Of a DNA stretch of 64,000 nt, positions 18,358 to 27,572 are shown piece by piece. A program made the position numbers and the translations under genes. The stretch lies in the NCBI RefSeq assembly GCF_014698755.1, contig NZ_JACJTO010000005.1, positions 92,698-156,697 on the forward strand, written 5' to 3'. This stretch comes from Aphanizomenon flos-aquae FACHB-1287 (lineage in GTDB: Bacteria; Cyanobacteriota; Cyanobacteriia; Cyanobacteriales; Nostocaceae). Within the stretch, counting starts at the first letter, position 1. The number at the start of each line of letters is the position of its first letter. The notes beneath the pieces were generated by a model. The model was not told the DNA's origin. It ran no database searches and was given only the letters and a program-made list of their open reading frames with translations.

Positions 18358-19422
18358 ATGACAAATAATTCTGCAACAACAAAGCCATTATTTCCCGCTT
18401 TATTCTTAGCAACTGGTTTAAGTATCAGTACAATTTTACCTGTATTCGCAAATTCAACCCAGAGAACGCAAATAATTGGTCAAAGTCCTAAAAAAGTTGA
18501 AATTACCTTAGTTTCCTATGCTGTTACCAAGGCCGCTTACGGAAAAATTATTCCTGATTTTGTAGCAAAATGGAAAAGAGACAAAAATCAAGATGTTGTA
18601 ATTCGGGAAAGTTACGGTGGTTCTGGTTCTCAAACCCGCGCTGTCATTGACGGTTTAGGTGCAGATGTGGTAGCATTAGCACTAGCTGGTGACATTAAAA
18701 AAATTGAACAAGCTGGTTTAATTCAAGCAGGTTGGGAAAAAGAAGCTCCAAATAATGCTATTGTTACTCGCTCAGTAGTTGCTCTGGAAACTCGCGCAGG
18801 TAATCCGAAAAATATCAAAACTTGGGCTGATTTAACAAAACCTGATGTTAAAATTGTGACCGCAAACCCAAAAACATCTGGTGGTGCTAAATGGAACTTT
18901 CTAGCTTTGTGGGGTGCTATAGTTAAGAATGGTGGAAATGATACCCAGGCTTTAAAATTCGTGACAAATGTCTTTAAAAACGTAGTTGTATTACCGAAAG
19001 ATGCCAGAGAATCAAGTGATGCTTTTTACAAAAAAGGACAGGGTGATGTATTAATAAACTATGAAAACGAAGTCATTTTAGCTGCACAGCAAGGCAAAAC
19101 AGATACTTCTTACATAATTCCTCCAGTAAATATTTCGATAGAGGGACCTGTCGCAGTTGTGGATAAAAATGTTGATAAACATGGAAATCGTGAGGTTTCT
19201 GAAGCTTTTGTCAAGTTCCTTTTCACTCCAGAAGCACAACGTGAATTTGCTAAAGTTGGTTTTCGTCCAGTTAATTCTACTGTGTCCAAAGAAGTAAAAA
19301 ATAAATTTCCCCATATTTCTCGTCTCTACACTGTAGCTGATCTTGGAGGTTGGAATAGCGTACAGAAGAAATTCTTTGCAGATGGTGCTATTTTTGACAA
19401 AGTTCAAGGTGGAAGACGGTAA
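18358..19422 (+). CDS. Second sulfate-binding protein, Sec-secreted form
   Basis: A 354-residue paralog of the sbpA product (VEITLVSYAVTKAAYGKI, SYGGSGSQTRAVIDGLGAD, NPKTSGGAKWNFLALWG, GQGDVLINYENEV). Its signal peptide ends PVFANS and lacks a lipobox cysteine, so this copy should be freely periplasmic, in contrast to its lipoprotein neighbour. It could be a specialised high-affinity or thiosulfate-binding partner for the same permease, but specificity cannot be read from sequence. It is transcribed away from the transporter operon and followed by a terminator hairpin. Confidence 0.93.
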   Translation: MTNNSATTKPLFPALFLATGLSISTILPVFANSTQRTQIIGQSPKKVEITLVSYAVTKAAYGKIIPDFVAKWKRDKNQDVVIRESYGGSGSQTRAVIDGLGADVVALALAGDIKKIEQAGLIQAGWEKEAPNNAIVTRSVVALETRAGNPKNIKTWADLTKPDVKIVTANPKTSGGAKWNFLALWGAIVKNGGNDTQALKFVTNVFKNVVVLPKDARESSDAFYKKGQGDVLINYENEVILAAQQGKTDTSYIIPPVNISIEGPVAVVDKNVDKHGNREVSEAFVKFLFTPEAQREFAKVGFRPVNSTVSKEVKNKFPHISRLYTVADLGGWNSVQKKFFADGAIFDKVQGGRR

Positions 19423-19429
19423 AATACAA

Positions 19430-19467
19430 AAGAGGGGTTGCTGTTTTCGTTTATCCCTCTTCTTATT
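19430..19467 (+). terminator. Terminator after the second sulfate-binding protein gene
   Basis: AAGAGGG (19430) pairs with CCCTCTT (19455-19461) across an 18-base loop, followed by a pyrimidine-rich CTTATTC. It lies between convergent genes. Confidence 0.55.
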
Positions 19468-19510
19468 CATGTCCTCAAAATGAGCATTTTTGGCAAATAT
19501 CCAGTTAAAT

Positions 19511-20284
19511 CTAGATATTTTGTAGTGGTAAACCATCCTCAAATACTAGTAATTCTCCTGGTTGAATTGGTGTCCAAGCTTCATTATCCGTAAGTGGTGT
19601 AGTTACAATCACAGCTACGCGATCGCTTGGTGTAGTCAATTCACTAAAATCTACAGTCATTTCTTCATCAATTAAGTGAGCGGCCGCAAAGGGTGCTTGT
19701 CTAATAATATAACAAAGTTTAGTGGAACAATGGGTAAAAAAGTGATCCCCATCTGAGAGTATATAGTTAAAAGATCCACAAGCTGCTATTTCCTTGGTAA
19801 TTGTCTGTAATGTGTGGTAAAGTTCCTTTAGGGGTGGTTGTCCTTGGGGGTAATGCGATCGCAAAGTATTGAGTATTAAGCAAAACGCTCTTTCGCTGTC
19901 GGTAGCACCCACAGGTTGAAAAATACCATTGTTTTCCGGGTAAAAATCTGGTAAATTACCATTATGAGCAAATACCCAATATCTTCCCCAAAGTTCTCGA
20001 CGGAAAGGGTGACAGTTTTCTAGGGCTATTTCCCCTTGAGTCGCTTTGCGAATATGGGCGATAACATGAGTAGAATGAATGGGATACTGACGGATAAACT
20101 CAGCAATTGGTGAGGCTATGGAAGCTTCAGCATCTAAAAAAATCCGACATCCTTTCCCTTCAAAAAAAGCAATTCCCCAACCGTCGCTATGTTCATCTGT
20201 TTTTCCCCCCCGTGCGGAGAATCCTTCAAAGGAAAAGCAAATATCTGTGGGTACGTTGCAGTTCATTCCTAGAAGTTGGCACAT
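19511..20284 (-). CDS. Class II glutamine amidotransferase, YafJ-like
   Basis: A 257-residue Ntn-type amidotransferase. Removal of Met exposes the catalytic Cys2 (MCQLLGMNCN). Further family landmarks are GKTDEHSDGWGIAFFEG, HVIAHIRKATQGE, NCHPFRRELWG and VFAHNGNLPDF, the glutamine-binding and oxyanion-hole segments. Only the glutaminase domain is present, as in YafJ, so an unknown partner would accept the ammonia. YafJ-type proteins include enzymes acting on gamma-glutamyl compounds, which would suit the sulfur-related neighbourhood, but this is inference. Confidence 0.85.
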   Translation of the reverse strand: MCQLLGMNCNVPTDICFSFEGFSARGGKTDEHSDGWGIAFFEGKGCRIFLDAEASIASPIAEFIRQYPIHSTHVIAHIRKATQGEIALENCHPFRRELWGRYWVFAHNGNLPDFYPENNGIFQPVGATDSERAFCLILNTLRSHYPQGQPPLKELYHTLQTITKEIAACGSFNYILSDGDHFFTHCSTKLCYIIRQAPFAAAHLIDEEMTVDFSELTTPSDRVAVIVTTPLTDNEAWTPIQPGELLVFEDGLPLQNI

Positions 20285-20337
20285 TAGGGTTGTACTTCTG
20301 ATTGTAAACTAAAGAATAACATTAAAAGAAATTAAAA

Positions 20338-21495
20338 TTAATAAGTGCCTGTTTGGGGAAATTCATCATTCAAAGCCCATTTACCAATTTCCCGCAGTCT
20401 ATAATCAACCGTAGGTCGCCAATAACGATCAAAGCTATATTTTTGACTCGTAGCAGATGGTCCCATAACTTGAAAAATGCGGTTGGTAATGTCTAAACCT
20501 ACTTTGGTGGCTGCAATTTTAGCAGTATTCACTGCTATCATACATTCTCCCCTTTGTGTTGGGGTAAGATTGTGTTCTTTTTCCCAAGCTGCTTGTAGTA
20601 ATTCTATGGCTTGGTCAACTAAGGCCTTTGCCCCTTGTAAGTCTACCCACATATTACCATAGTGGTGAAGAATAACAGGATCTTTGGTAACACATTCCAC
20701 CTCTGATGTCAACCAAGGTTTTTTACGGTTCTGAGTATAATTTTTAGCTGATGCAAAAGCACCCTCAGCAAGCCCTAAGTAAATATTAGCTAGGTTGAGT
20801 TGAGTTATACAACAACGAATAGTAGCAAAAATAGAATTTTGATTGTATCTAGCACCAATGATTTCCTGGGGATAAACAATCACATTGTCAAAATCAATAC
20901 TACCGCTATCAGTTTGGCGTTGTCCCATGTTATGCCAATCAGTATTAATTTTTACCCCTTGTCTCCGACTGGGAATGACTAAAATAATTAATTCTCCCGT
21001 TGTTTGATCAATAGCTGAAAGTGGTAAAATATCAGAATCTACACAACCGGAACAAAAGCTTTTACTACCATTAAGTAAAAAATGATTTTCCTGTGCTGTA
21101 ATAACTGCTCTTTTGTCTCTAGGATTAAGATCATTACACCAAAACCAATTATGATTAACAGTTTCGCTATAGTAATATTGTTTATGCTCAATTGTACCAA
21201 AAATATGGGGAATAACTACCCCAATTTGATGACATGAGAAAACATGAGCTAAGGAACTATCAACTTTAGCAAATTCCCGAATTATTTTGAATGTAGTTAT
21301 CCAGTTTGCGCCAATTCCCCCATATTCTTGAGGGATAATCAATTTAAGTAGGTTACTTTGTCGCAAACTATCCCGTTCTTGTTTTGGTGTAACTCCTTGA
21401 GTCTCTCTTTCCATAGCAGTTTGGGCAAATTCTCCTGCTAAAGACTGAGCTAAAATAATGTAATCTTTGGCTGCTAATTCTAAATCATTTCTCAT
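20338..21495 (-). CDS. Acyl-CoA dehydrogenase-fold flavoprotein, SfnB/DszC-like
   Basis: A 385-residue protein with the acyl-CoA dehydrogenase fold: an N-terminal helical domain (LIIPQEYGGIGANWITTFKI), a beta domain (LNGSKSFCSGCVDSDILPLSA, DNVIVYPQEIIG) and a C-terminal helical domain (ALVDQAIELLQAAWE, YSFDRYWRPTVDYRLREIG). The C-terminal motif matches the SfnB / dibenzothiophene monooxygenase-like branch rather than beta-oxidation enzymes. Members of that branch release sulfur from organosulfur compounds, consistent with nearby sulfate-transport genes. The substrate is unknown. It follows a small gene at 21524 with 28 bases between them. Confidence 0.8.
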   Translation of the reverse strand: MRNDLELAAKDYIILAQSLAGEFAQTAMERETQGVTPKQERDSLRQSNLLKLIIPQEYGGIGANWITTFKIIREFAKVDSSLAHVFSCHQIGVVIPHIFGTIEHKQYYYSETVNHNWFWCNDLNPRDKRAVITAQENHFLLNGSKSFCSGCVDSDILPLSAIDQTTGELIILVIPSRRQGVKINTDWHNMGQRQTDSGSIDFDNVIVYPQEIIGARYNQNSIFATIRCCITQLNLANIYLGLAEGAFASAKNYTQNRKKPWLTSEVECVTKDPVILHHYGNMWVDLQGAKALVDQAIELLQAAWEKEHNLTPTQRGECMIAVNTAKIAATKVGLDITNRIFQVMGPSATSQKYSFDRYWRPTVDYRLREIGKWALNDEFPQTGTY

Positions 21496-21523
21496 TATCT
21501 TAAAACCTACTTATGAAAAATCT

Positions 21524-21769
21524 TTATTCAATTTCTAATTGTTTTTTAGCCTGTTTTAATTGTTTCCACAAACTACGAATTTCTTGGTAAGCTTCCTGTG
21601 GAGGTATTTTACCAGATGTTTGTAAATTACAAATATAATTTACCCTTTGAGCAAATTCCTGGAGATTAGCATTAAAAACTAAATATTCCGGTTTAAACTG
21701 ACCATAATAGGAACTACGAGGGTAGAGAAAATCACATATCTCGGAGAGTAAATCAGATTCTTGTCTCAT
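21524..21769 (-). CDS. Small conserved-looking protein of unknown function
   Basis: An 81-residue soluble, helical protein (LLSEICDFLYPRSSYYGQF, FAQRVNYICNLQTSGKIPP, then an LWKQLKQAKKQLEIE helix). Not recognised as a named family with confidence. It starts the unit that includes the SfnB-like flavoprotein, so the two are likely co-expressed. Confidence 0.6.
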   Translation of the reverse strand: MRQESDLLSEICDFLYPRSSYYGQFKPEYLVFNANLQEFAQRVNYICNLQTSGKIPPQEAYQEIRSLWKQLKQAKKQLEIE

Positions 21770-22201
21770 GGTAATTTCTTAATTTGTAATCAATCTTCGG
21801 TTATCAGTAGTCGTGATTAGATAGAGATACAAATTTGACATTTCAGCGTTTTTGGGTTTTAAAGACCGGTAATCCGATAGAGATAGAGTAGTTTTAAAAT
21901 TTATTTTACAAGCATTACATATTTTTCTGAATTAGGCAAGACATTTTTAGGGAATTACTTTAAAAAAAGATTATTACATATTTTTCTCAATTAGTTAAGA
22001 GGTTTTGAGTTCATTTTTCTCAATTTATGGGAAAATTGAGAAGTAGTTTCCAAGATTTATTTGTAGATTATTACATATAATTCTCAATTAGGCAAGAGGT
22101 TTTGAGTTAATTTTTCTCAATTTCTGGGAAAATTGAGAAACTTGCTAGAGTTGGTTAGGGTAGGAAAAGAAAAATAACAAATAATAGCAAATAATAGGAT
22201 T
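21770..22201. other. 432-bp spacer with hairpin-bearing direct repeats before msrB
   Basis: Between divergent units. It contains two and a partial third copy of a 74-bp repeat (described separately) and presumably both promoters. No gene was seen. Confidence 0.5.
21969..22140. repeat. Two 74-bp direct repeats, each with a perfect 10-bp-stem hairpin
   Basis: Copy 1 is 21969-22042 and copy 2 is 22066-22140; a partial third copy lies near 21912-21950. Each ends with TTCTCAATTT / AAATTGAGAA arms around a five- or six-base loop, preceded by AAGAGGTTTTGAGTT. The last hairpin ends 61 bases before the msrB start. Confidence 0.85.
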
Positions 22202-22696
22202 ATGGACAAACGTTATTTTTTGCAAATGGGTGCCGTATTAGTCGGTACAGCCTTTTTTTCCCGTTATATCAATTGGAGTTCAGAAACAATGGCGCTTTCT
22301 AATACAGAGTTTGCAGTTACGAAAACGGAGGAAGAGTGGAAGAGTATCCTGACACCGGAACAGTTTCGGGTGTTGCGGAAACATGGTACAGAGCCTTCTC
22401 ATACCAGTCCTCTGGATAAGCAATATGAACCTGGTACTTATGTCTGTGCTGGTTGTGGACAAGCTCTATTTACTTCAGAAACTAAATTTAATAGTGGTAC
22501 TGGTTGGCCGAGCTTTTTTAAGCCAATTGAGGGAGCAATTGCTACGACTACAGACCGATCATTTTTCATGACCAGAACTGAGGTTCATTGCAGTAATTGT
22601 GGTGGACATTTAGGCCATGTATTCAATGATGGTCCTAAACCAACTGGCTTACGCTACTGTATGAATGGTGTATCATTACAGTTTACACCTGCGTAA
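22202..22696 (+). CDS. msrB: Peptide methionine-R-sulfoxide reductase MsrB with an N-terminal hydrophobic leader
   Basis: A 164-residue enzyme that reduces methionine-R-sulfoxide in oxidised proteins. Two zinc-binding CxxC pairs are present (YVCAGCGQALF and HCSNCGGHLGHVFNDGP) and the catalytic cysteine is in GLRYCMNGVSLQF. Typical length is about 130-145 residues; here an extra N-terminal segment (residues 1-40) with a hydrophobic core MGAVLVGTAFF suggests export or membrane attachment. It has no twin arginine or lipobox. It is monocistronic with a terminator downstream. Confidence 0.93.
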   Translation: MDKRYFLQMGAVLVGTAFFSRYINWSSETMALSNTEFAVTKTEEEWKSILTPEQFRVLRKHGTEPSHTSPLDKQYEPGTYVCAGCGQALFTSETKFNSGTGWPSFFKPIEGAIATTTDRSFFMTRTEVHCSNCGGHLGHVFNDGPKPTGLRYCMNGVSLQFTPA

Positions 22697-22782
22697 ATTA
22701 GCAAAAAAGGGAATGGAAGGAACGGGAAGCGGTGAGTGGGTGAAAGTGTTAACAATAATACGGTTCACTTTTTCAACTCTCT

Positions 22783-22811
22783 CAAGGGGTTCAAACCCCT
22801 TGTTTTATTTG
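22783..22811 (+). terminator. Terminator after msrB
   Basis: CAAGGGGT and ACCCCTTG form a perfect 8-bp stem with a TCAA loop, followed by a T-rich tail (TTTTATTT). Good rho-independent terminator. Confidence 0.85.
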
Positions 22812-22892
22812 AGCAAAAGCGAGAAATTTTAATATAGCAGGTACTCGAGGTTGTATGGAATTATGGAAAAAAGAATCAATAAGGATTAAATA

Positions 22893-23231
22893 ATGCAAGT
22901 TTTCAAAAGAGCCATCAAGCCAGAAAGTTATATATCATTTCTCCACACCTACCAAACCACTTGGGGGACTGCTGGTGATATTTGTTTAGTTCGGGAATCT
23001 ATAGCCAAGTCCAGCGGGTCGAAGTTCTTAGGGCGCAGAATTCAACTAGCTCTCCCTAAAGGAATGGAACGTGATTACTTGGTGAATATTCCTATAATAA
23101 AAATTGCAGGTCATGTAGGTGATGGACATCCTAAAGATCCGCAATCTGAATGGGAGGCTTATGAGGGAATAGATCCAGAAATAGCGCTCACTGTTCTCAA
23201 AATTTGGGGCTTTAAGTTAATTGAGTTATAG
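22893..23231 (+). CDS. Hypothetical protein, unknown function
   Basis: A 112-residue protein (MQVFKRAIKPESYISF, LALPKGMERDYLVNIPII, GHVGDGHPKDPQSEWEAYEG, ending LKIWGFKLIEL). No family recognised and no signal peptide or membrane segment. An AAGGA sits about 12 bases before the ATG. It lies between msrB and the end of the phycocyanin operon, in the opposite orientation to the latter. Confidence 0.55.
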   Translation: MQVFKRAIKPESYISFLHTYQTTWGTAGDICLVRESIAKSSGSKFLGRRIQLALPKGMERDYLVNIPIIKIAGHVGDGHPKDPQSEWEAYEGIDPEIALTVLKIWGFKLIEL

Positions 23232-23238
23232 GAAATTT

Positions 23239-23292
23239 TAGGGTGGGTCAAGAATTATCTTCCTAACACACCCTAGAAATTGAAACTTTTTT
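23239..23292. terminator. Hairpin between the hypothetical gene and cpcG4
   Basis: TAGGGTG (23239-23245) pairs with CACCCTA (23269-23275); a T run (CTTTTTTG) follows some ten bases later. It lies in the convergent gap and could end the gene at 22893. Confidence 0.4.
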
Positions 23293-23407
23293 GATCAACT
23301 CAGTACACAACAGCGGAAGTTAACTAACTATTAAAAACAACTAAAAACCTGATCACATTTGCTTTTTCAATTTTCAATTGTTAATTTTTAATTCCGATAA
23401 AGCGGTA

Positions 23408-24169
23408 CTAGCGTCTACCACGATAAGGAACAGCATTTAGGTAATCAATGTCAAAGGAAGATAGCTTTTGAGCGTAGTTACCCTTACCAGATACAGAAGC
23501 GGCCATAGCTGCAAATTTGCGAGGATCTCCTTCTGCCATGCGCTTTTCTTTAGCCTTAGCAGTGTAGAAGTTCTCCAAAGTGAAGCGCCAGTCGGTTTTG
23601 ACTGTACCTGCTGTTTCTTGGAAGTCGGCACCGTAGCGGGGTGTTACCAAGTTAAAAGGACGATCTACAAAACGCTTACGTTGGTAGGGTACGGTATTGT
23701 CGCCAAAATTTTCGGTGTATTCGGTGCCGTCTAATAAAACATCAACGAAGCCACTAAAACCTTTGTTGCAAATGACAATTGACCAAGCAATTTCTTCTTT
23801 TTTGTTGTAAGCACAGCGACCTAATAACCGTTTGAGAGTGATGTCTACTAAACGGTAGTTGTTGTTAACAGAGACAACTAAACGATAGAAAGCTTCAGAT
23901 TTAGCTAAACCCCGGATAAAATCACGAACTGACAAAGAACCGTTTTTTAGTTGAGATTCTAAAGTTACTTGACGGTTAAATTTGAGAATTTCATGTTCAC
24001 TAAAAACTTGGCGATAAGCAGCCCAAATGATATTAGTCATGTCAGTGTAAGAACTAACATCTTCAGTGCGATAGATATAAGGTGTATCTTCATTTTGGTC
24101 AGCAATCCCAAAGCTGCTCACTCGGTGATTTTGACTGCTTGGATTGTACTGAAGTAATGGCAATGCCAT
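23408..24169 (-). CDS. cpcG4: Phycobilisome rod-core linker CpcG4
   Basis: A 253-residue linker joining phycocyanin rods to the allophycocyanin core. The Pfam-type linker domain occupies about residues 15-185 ([71 protein letters not shown]), followed by a variable basic tail with no membrane segment. It is the last gene of the cpc operon. The numbering follows order in the operon, as in Anabaena, where cpcG1 to cpcG4 are adjacent. Confidence 0.93.
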   Translation of the reverse strand: MALPLLQYNPSSQNHRVSSFGIADQNEDTPYIYRTEDVSSYTDMTNIIWAAYRQVFSEHEILKFNRQVTLESQLKNGSLSVRDFIRGLAKSEAFYRLVVSVNNNYRLVDITLKRLLGRCAYNKKEEIAWSIVICNKGFSGFVDVLLDGTEYTENFGDNTVPYQRKRFVDRPFNLVTPRYGADFQETAGTVKTDWRFTLENFYTAKAKEKRMAEGDPRKFAAMAASVSGKGNYAQKLSSFDIDYLNAVPYRGRR

Positions 24170-24294
24170 ATTATTTTTCTCCTTTGATGATCAAATTAAA
24201 CAAAGATAATGAAACAGGAAATAGGGAATAGAGAATAGTTTTACCCTATTACTGATTCCCTATTTCCTCTTGATCTTATTTTCCCCTGAAAAGG

Positions 24295-25023
24295 TTAGTA
24301 GATATCACTAATTCCTAACCAATTGAGGATAAATAAGAAAGTGATGCCTGCGGTTATTACTAGTAATACAGCAGACAATGCTCCCCAATCAACATTTTGC
24401 CCAGAGCTTGGGTAGGAAAACCCACGCCATTGATGAATATACCGACCTTTTTGGACAATACCTGCCCGGTCACGATAATCAGCACCATAGCGGGGGGTAA
24501 AGCTAATGGGGCGGTCTGTGGTCATGCGTTTGCGTTGGTAGGGTACGGTATACTCGCCAAAGGCTTGTTCATACTCACTACTATCAATCAGCACATCGAC
24601 AAATTTTCCCCAACCTAAAGTAGCAATTTGAATTGACCAAGCAATTTTTTCTTGCTCATTATAGGGAGAACGACCCAAAATTCTTTTTAGGAACATTTCT
24701 ACCAAGCGATAGTTGTTATTCGGTGTCACAACTAGCTGATAAAATCGCTCTGATTTTGCCAAACCCCGAATGAAATCTTTAACCGTAATTGACCTATTTT
24801 TGAGTTGGGTTTCTAAGGTAATTTGACGGTTAAATTTGAGAATCTCCTGTTCGTTGAAAATTTGGCGATAAGCAGCCCAAATTAGTTGTTCAATTTCGCC
24901 GGGAGAGTTAGCATTTTCAATTCGGTAGATATAAGGATTGTCTTCGTTAATATCTGCCGTCCCAAAACTGCTAACTCTTTGATTTTGAGTTGTAGGTTTG
25001 TATTCAAGTAAAGGAATTGCCAT
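24295..25023 (-). CDS. cpcG3: Membrane-anchored rod linker CpcL (CpcG3)
   Basis: A 242-residue CpcG-type linker. The ATG at 25023 ([15 protein letters not shown]) is preferred to one eleven codons upstream because all three sibling genes start this way. After the linker domain ([56 protein letters not shown]) the C terminus is a hydrophobic helix ([19 protein letters not shown]). The CpcL type with such a segment tethers coreless rods to photosystem I in the thylakoid membrane, so this copy is likely CpcL, third in the run as in Anabaena. Confidence 0.92.
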   Translation of the reverse strand: MAIPLLEYKPTTQNQRVSSFGTADINEDNPYIYRIENANSPGEIEQLIWAAYRQIFNEQEILKFNRQITLETQLKNRSITVKDFIRGLAKSERFYQLVVTPNNNYRLVEMFLKRILGRSPYNEQEKIAWSIQIATLGWGKFVDVLIDSSEYEQAFGEYTVPYQRKRMTTDRPISFTPRYGADYRDRAGIVQKGRYIHQWRGFSYPSSGQNVDWGALSAVLLVITAGITFLFILNWLGISDIY

Positions 25024-25164
25024 TTTAAAAAACCTGCCTTTTGGTAAAGTTGGCATCTCAAAATGTTGTTACACTTAGCAAACTAACTAAAATTAAAATC
25101 CTTAAAAAAATGCAAACTTTGTCACTTTTTCAACCGAAATTTCCCAGCTAGTTAAAAAAACTAT

Positions 25165-25908
25165 TTAGCCGAGGGGAAAACTAGCACCAGAACTAATAGA
25201 AACAGGAATACCTATTGATGTTGTTTCTCTTGTGGTGTTAGGAATTTGGATATTAGCAGTGCTAACTGGTGTGTAAGTCACTGTTTTAATCTTAATGGAA
25301 TTTGCCATATCCAAAAAGTTTTTGATGTCACCCCATTTATAACGAGCTTCTTCCAGTTGGTCGCGCCAGTAGTCGCTGTATCGTGGTGTTACCAAATTAA
25401 AGGGTCTATCTTTATAACGTCGTCTTTGGTAGGGAACAATATTTTCCCCAAAGTTGCTTTGATATTCTTCAGAGTCTAGCAAAGCATCAACAAAACCACC
25501 CCAACCCTTGGTCGCTATGACAATTGACCAAGCGATTTCTTCTTCTTTGTTGTAAGGTGCGCGACCTAATAACCGTTTTAGTCCAATTTCTACTAATCTG
25601 TAGTTGGAGTTACTCTGAACTACCAAACTTTGAAAAGCTTCAGATTTAGCTAAACCCCGGATAAAATCACAGACGGTAATAGCTTTGTTTTTGACTTGGG
25701 ATTCTAGATGAACTTGGCGGTAAAATTTGAGAATAACGTGTTCACTAAAAAGTTGCCGATAAGCCGCCCAAATTAATTCTTCTACTTCTCCACCAAAGGC
25801 ATAATTTTCAATGCGGTAAATTGTAGGTGTATCTTCGTTGGAGACTTCATAACCAGAAACACGCTGGTTTTGAGAACTGGGTTTATATTCTAGTAAAGGT
25901 ATTGTCAT
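25165..25908 (-). CDS. cpcG2: Phycobilisome rod-core linker CpcG2
   Basis: A 247-residue rod-core linker: [15 protein letters not shown] start, linker domain with [38 protein letters not shown] and FGENIVPYQRRR, and a C-terminal tail rich in T, S and I that interacts with the core in family members. No hydrophobic anchor. The upstream spacer has short GTTGTCAGTTG repeats. Confidence 0.93.
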   Translation of the reverse strand: MTIPLLEYKPSSQNQRVSGYEVSNEDTPTIYRIENYAFGGEVEELIWAAYRQLFSEHVILKFYRQVHLESQVKNKAITVCDFIRGLAKSEAFQSLVVQSNSNYRLVEIGLKRLLGRAPYNKEEEIAWSIVIATKGWGGFVDALLDSEEYQSNFGENIVPYQRRRYKDRPFNLVTPRYSDYWRDQLEEARYKWGDIKNFLDMANSIKIKTVTYTPVSTANIQIPNTTRETTSIGIPVSISSGASFPLG

Positions 25909-25914
25909 CTTTGT

Positions 25915-25985
25915 TAATTGTCGGTTGTGAGTTGTCAGTTGTTCAGTTGTTAGTTGTCAGTTGTTAGTTGTTCTTATTAAAGACC
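25915..25985. repeat. Short tandem repeat island (GTTGTCAGTTG type) between cpcG1 and cpcG2
   Basis: Head-to-tail degenerate copies of TTGTCAGTTGTTAG fill the intergenic gap. The same class is present between cpcE and cpcF. Confidence 0.8.
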
Positions 25986-26011
25986 AATGACTAATAATGA
26001 CTAATAACTAA

Positions 26012-26848
26012 CTAATTCTTAGCATTAGCAGGAATGTAACGATAAGGTAAAGAAACTGCTACGGGTTTAATTGTGGGTTGTTCTTGGTTATCTCTGCTTG
26101 TATCAGGGATTGCGCCGCTACTAACAAAAGATTGGGCTGTGGCCAAACTGCGTTGGTAGTTGCATTCGTTGGTAATAATTGACCCCGCCATAGCGAAGAA
26201 ATTAGCAGGAATTGCTCGACGGATATCTGCTGTAGTTAGTTGTCCAGATGTGCGGATATTATAATAGGAACGACCACCTATACCGCGAATGTTTTGAGTA
26301 TCGCGCCAGTCAGCACCATAACGGGGGTTAGCGAGATTAAAGGGGCGAGATCCATAACGACGACGTTGAAAAGGAACAATGTCATCACCAAAGTTGTCTA
26401 AATACTCCTCTGATTCTAACAAAGCATCTATAAACCCATTTAACCCCTTGGTAGCAATGACAATTGACCAAGCGATTTCTTCATCTTTGTTGTAAGCAGC
26501 CCGGCCTAAGAACCGTTTTAAGGTGATGTCAACTAAGCGATAATTGGAATTTGTCTCTCCGACCTGGGTGCGATACACCTCTGATTTACCTAAACCCCGA
26601 ATAAAATCACGCAAGGTAATCGCCCGATTTCGCAGTTGTGATTCTAAAGCGGTTTGCTTATAGCTGGCTAAAATCAGGTGTTCGCTGAAAATTTGGCGGT
26701 ATGCAGCCCAGATGATGCTATCAATATCTTGATCTGAAGTAGCTCGATCTAAGCGATAAATAGTTGGGGTGTCTTCGTTGGGAACTTCATAACCTTCTAC
26801 TCGCTGATTTTGGGATTTGGGCGCGTATTCTAGTAGTGGTATTGACAT
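26012..26848 (-). CDS. cpcG1: Phycobilisome rod-core linker CpcG1
   Basis: A 278-residue linker, the longest of the four. MSIPLLEYAPKSQNQ start, linker domain with [38 protein letters not shown] and FGDDIVPFQRRR, then a tail with NFFAMAGSIITNECNYQRSL that recurs in CpcG1 proteins attaching rods to the core. It lies 37 bases after cpcF. Confidence 0.93.
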   Translation of the reverse strand: MSIPLLEYAPKSQNQRVEGYEVPNEDTPTIYRLDRATSDQDIDSIIWAAYRQIFSEHLILASYKQTALESQLRNRAITLRDFIRGLGKSEVYRTQVGETNSNYRLVDITLKRFLGRAAYNKDEEIAWSIVIATKGLNGFIDALLESEEYLDNFGDDIVPFQRRRYGSRPFNLANPRYGADWRDTQNIRGIGGRSYYNIRTSGQLTTADIRRAIPANFFAMAGSIITNECNYQRSLATAQSFVSSGAIPDTSRDNQEQPTIKPVAVSLPYRYIPANAKN

Positions 26849-26885
26849 CTTTACTTTTACCTTGTTATATGGTATAAAAATCAGT

Positions 26886-27485
26886 TTACTGTGCTAAGGC
26901 CAACTGAAGGCGAGCGCGAACGGCTTTTTCAGTGTCTTTAGTCAGCATTAATTGAAATTTAGCAAAAATAGGCGCTTGCATTATCGCTACTTTTGCTAAA
27001 GCTTGTAACCCAACAATAGCAGCATAACGAATTGACCAGTCTGTATCTTCGCAAATCAACAGAAGTGTTTCTAGGGCGCGGTTAATGGCTATTTGACTTT
27101 CAGAAATGTCTAGTTTCTCCCATTGTAGGTTTCCCAGTCCTTTAGCAGCAGCACGACGGACACTGGGGGCAAAGTCGGTTAGTGCAGTATCAATGAGAAC
27201 ACTTAAAGCACGAGGATCGGCGATCGCGGCTATTGTGCGAATAGAATAAGCCCGTGCGCCATAGTTATAATCATCAATTTGGTCTAGCAGTTGTGGTACC
27301 GCTATTTCCCCCAATTCTGTCAATCCTGCTACTGCCACTATCGCTGCTTCTGGATTGTTATAACCAAAGACGGCAATTAATGTAGGAATTACCAAGGGAT
27401 CTTGGGCTGCTGCCAGATTTTTAACCGCTGTCACCATTTGTTCAGGTGTTTCTGCTACGCTGACAGCCCGAATTAGTTCATCCAT
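26886..27485 (-). CDS. cpcF: Phycocyanobilin lyase subunit CpcF
   Basis: A 199-residue HEAT/PBS-lyase-repeat protein (MVTAVKNLAAAQDPLVIPTL, PEAAIVAVAGLTELGEIAVP, FAPSVRRAAAKGLGNL, DTDWSIRYAAIVGLQALA). With CpcE it forms the heterodimeric lyase that attaches phycocyanobilin to Cys84 of the phycocyanin alpha subunit. The gene directly follows cpcE, with an 87-base spacer made of GTCAGTTGTCAGT-type repeats. Confidence 0.94.
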   Translation of the reverse strand: MDELIRAVSVAETPEQMVTAVKNLAAAQDPLVIPTLIAVFGYNNPEAAIVAVAGLTELGEIAVPQLLDQIDDYNYGARAYSIRTIAAIADPRALSVLIDTALTDFAPSVRRAAAKGLGNLQWEKLDISESQIAINRALETLLLICEDTDWSIRYAAIVGLQALAKVAIMQAPIFAKFQLMLTKDTEKAVRARLQLALAQ

Positions 27486-27486
27486 T

Positions 27487-27560
27487 TGATTAGTCGTCAG
27501 TGGTCAGTTGTCAGTTGTTAGTTGTCGGTGGTCAGTTGTCAGTGGCAATAACTACTGACA
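27487..27560. repeat. Short tandem repeat island between cpcE and cpcF
   Basis: Degenerate head-to-tail copies of GTCAGTTGTCAGTTG occupy most of the spacer. They could affect mRNA folding or stability, but no such role is shown here. Confidence 0.8.
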
Positions 27561-27572
27561 ACCAACTATTAA

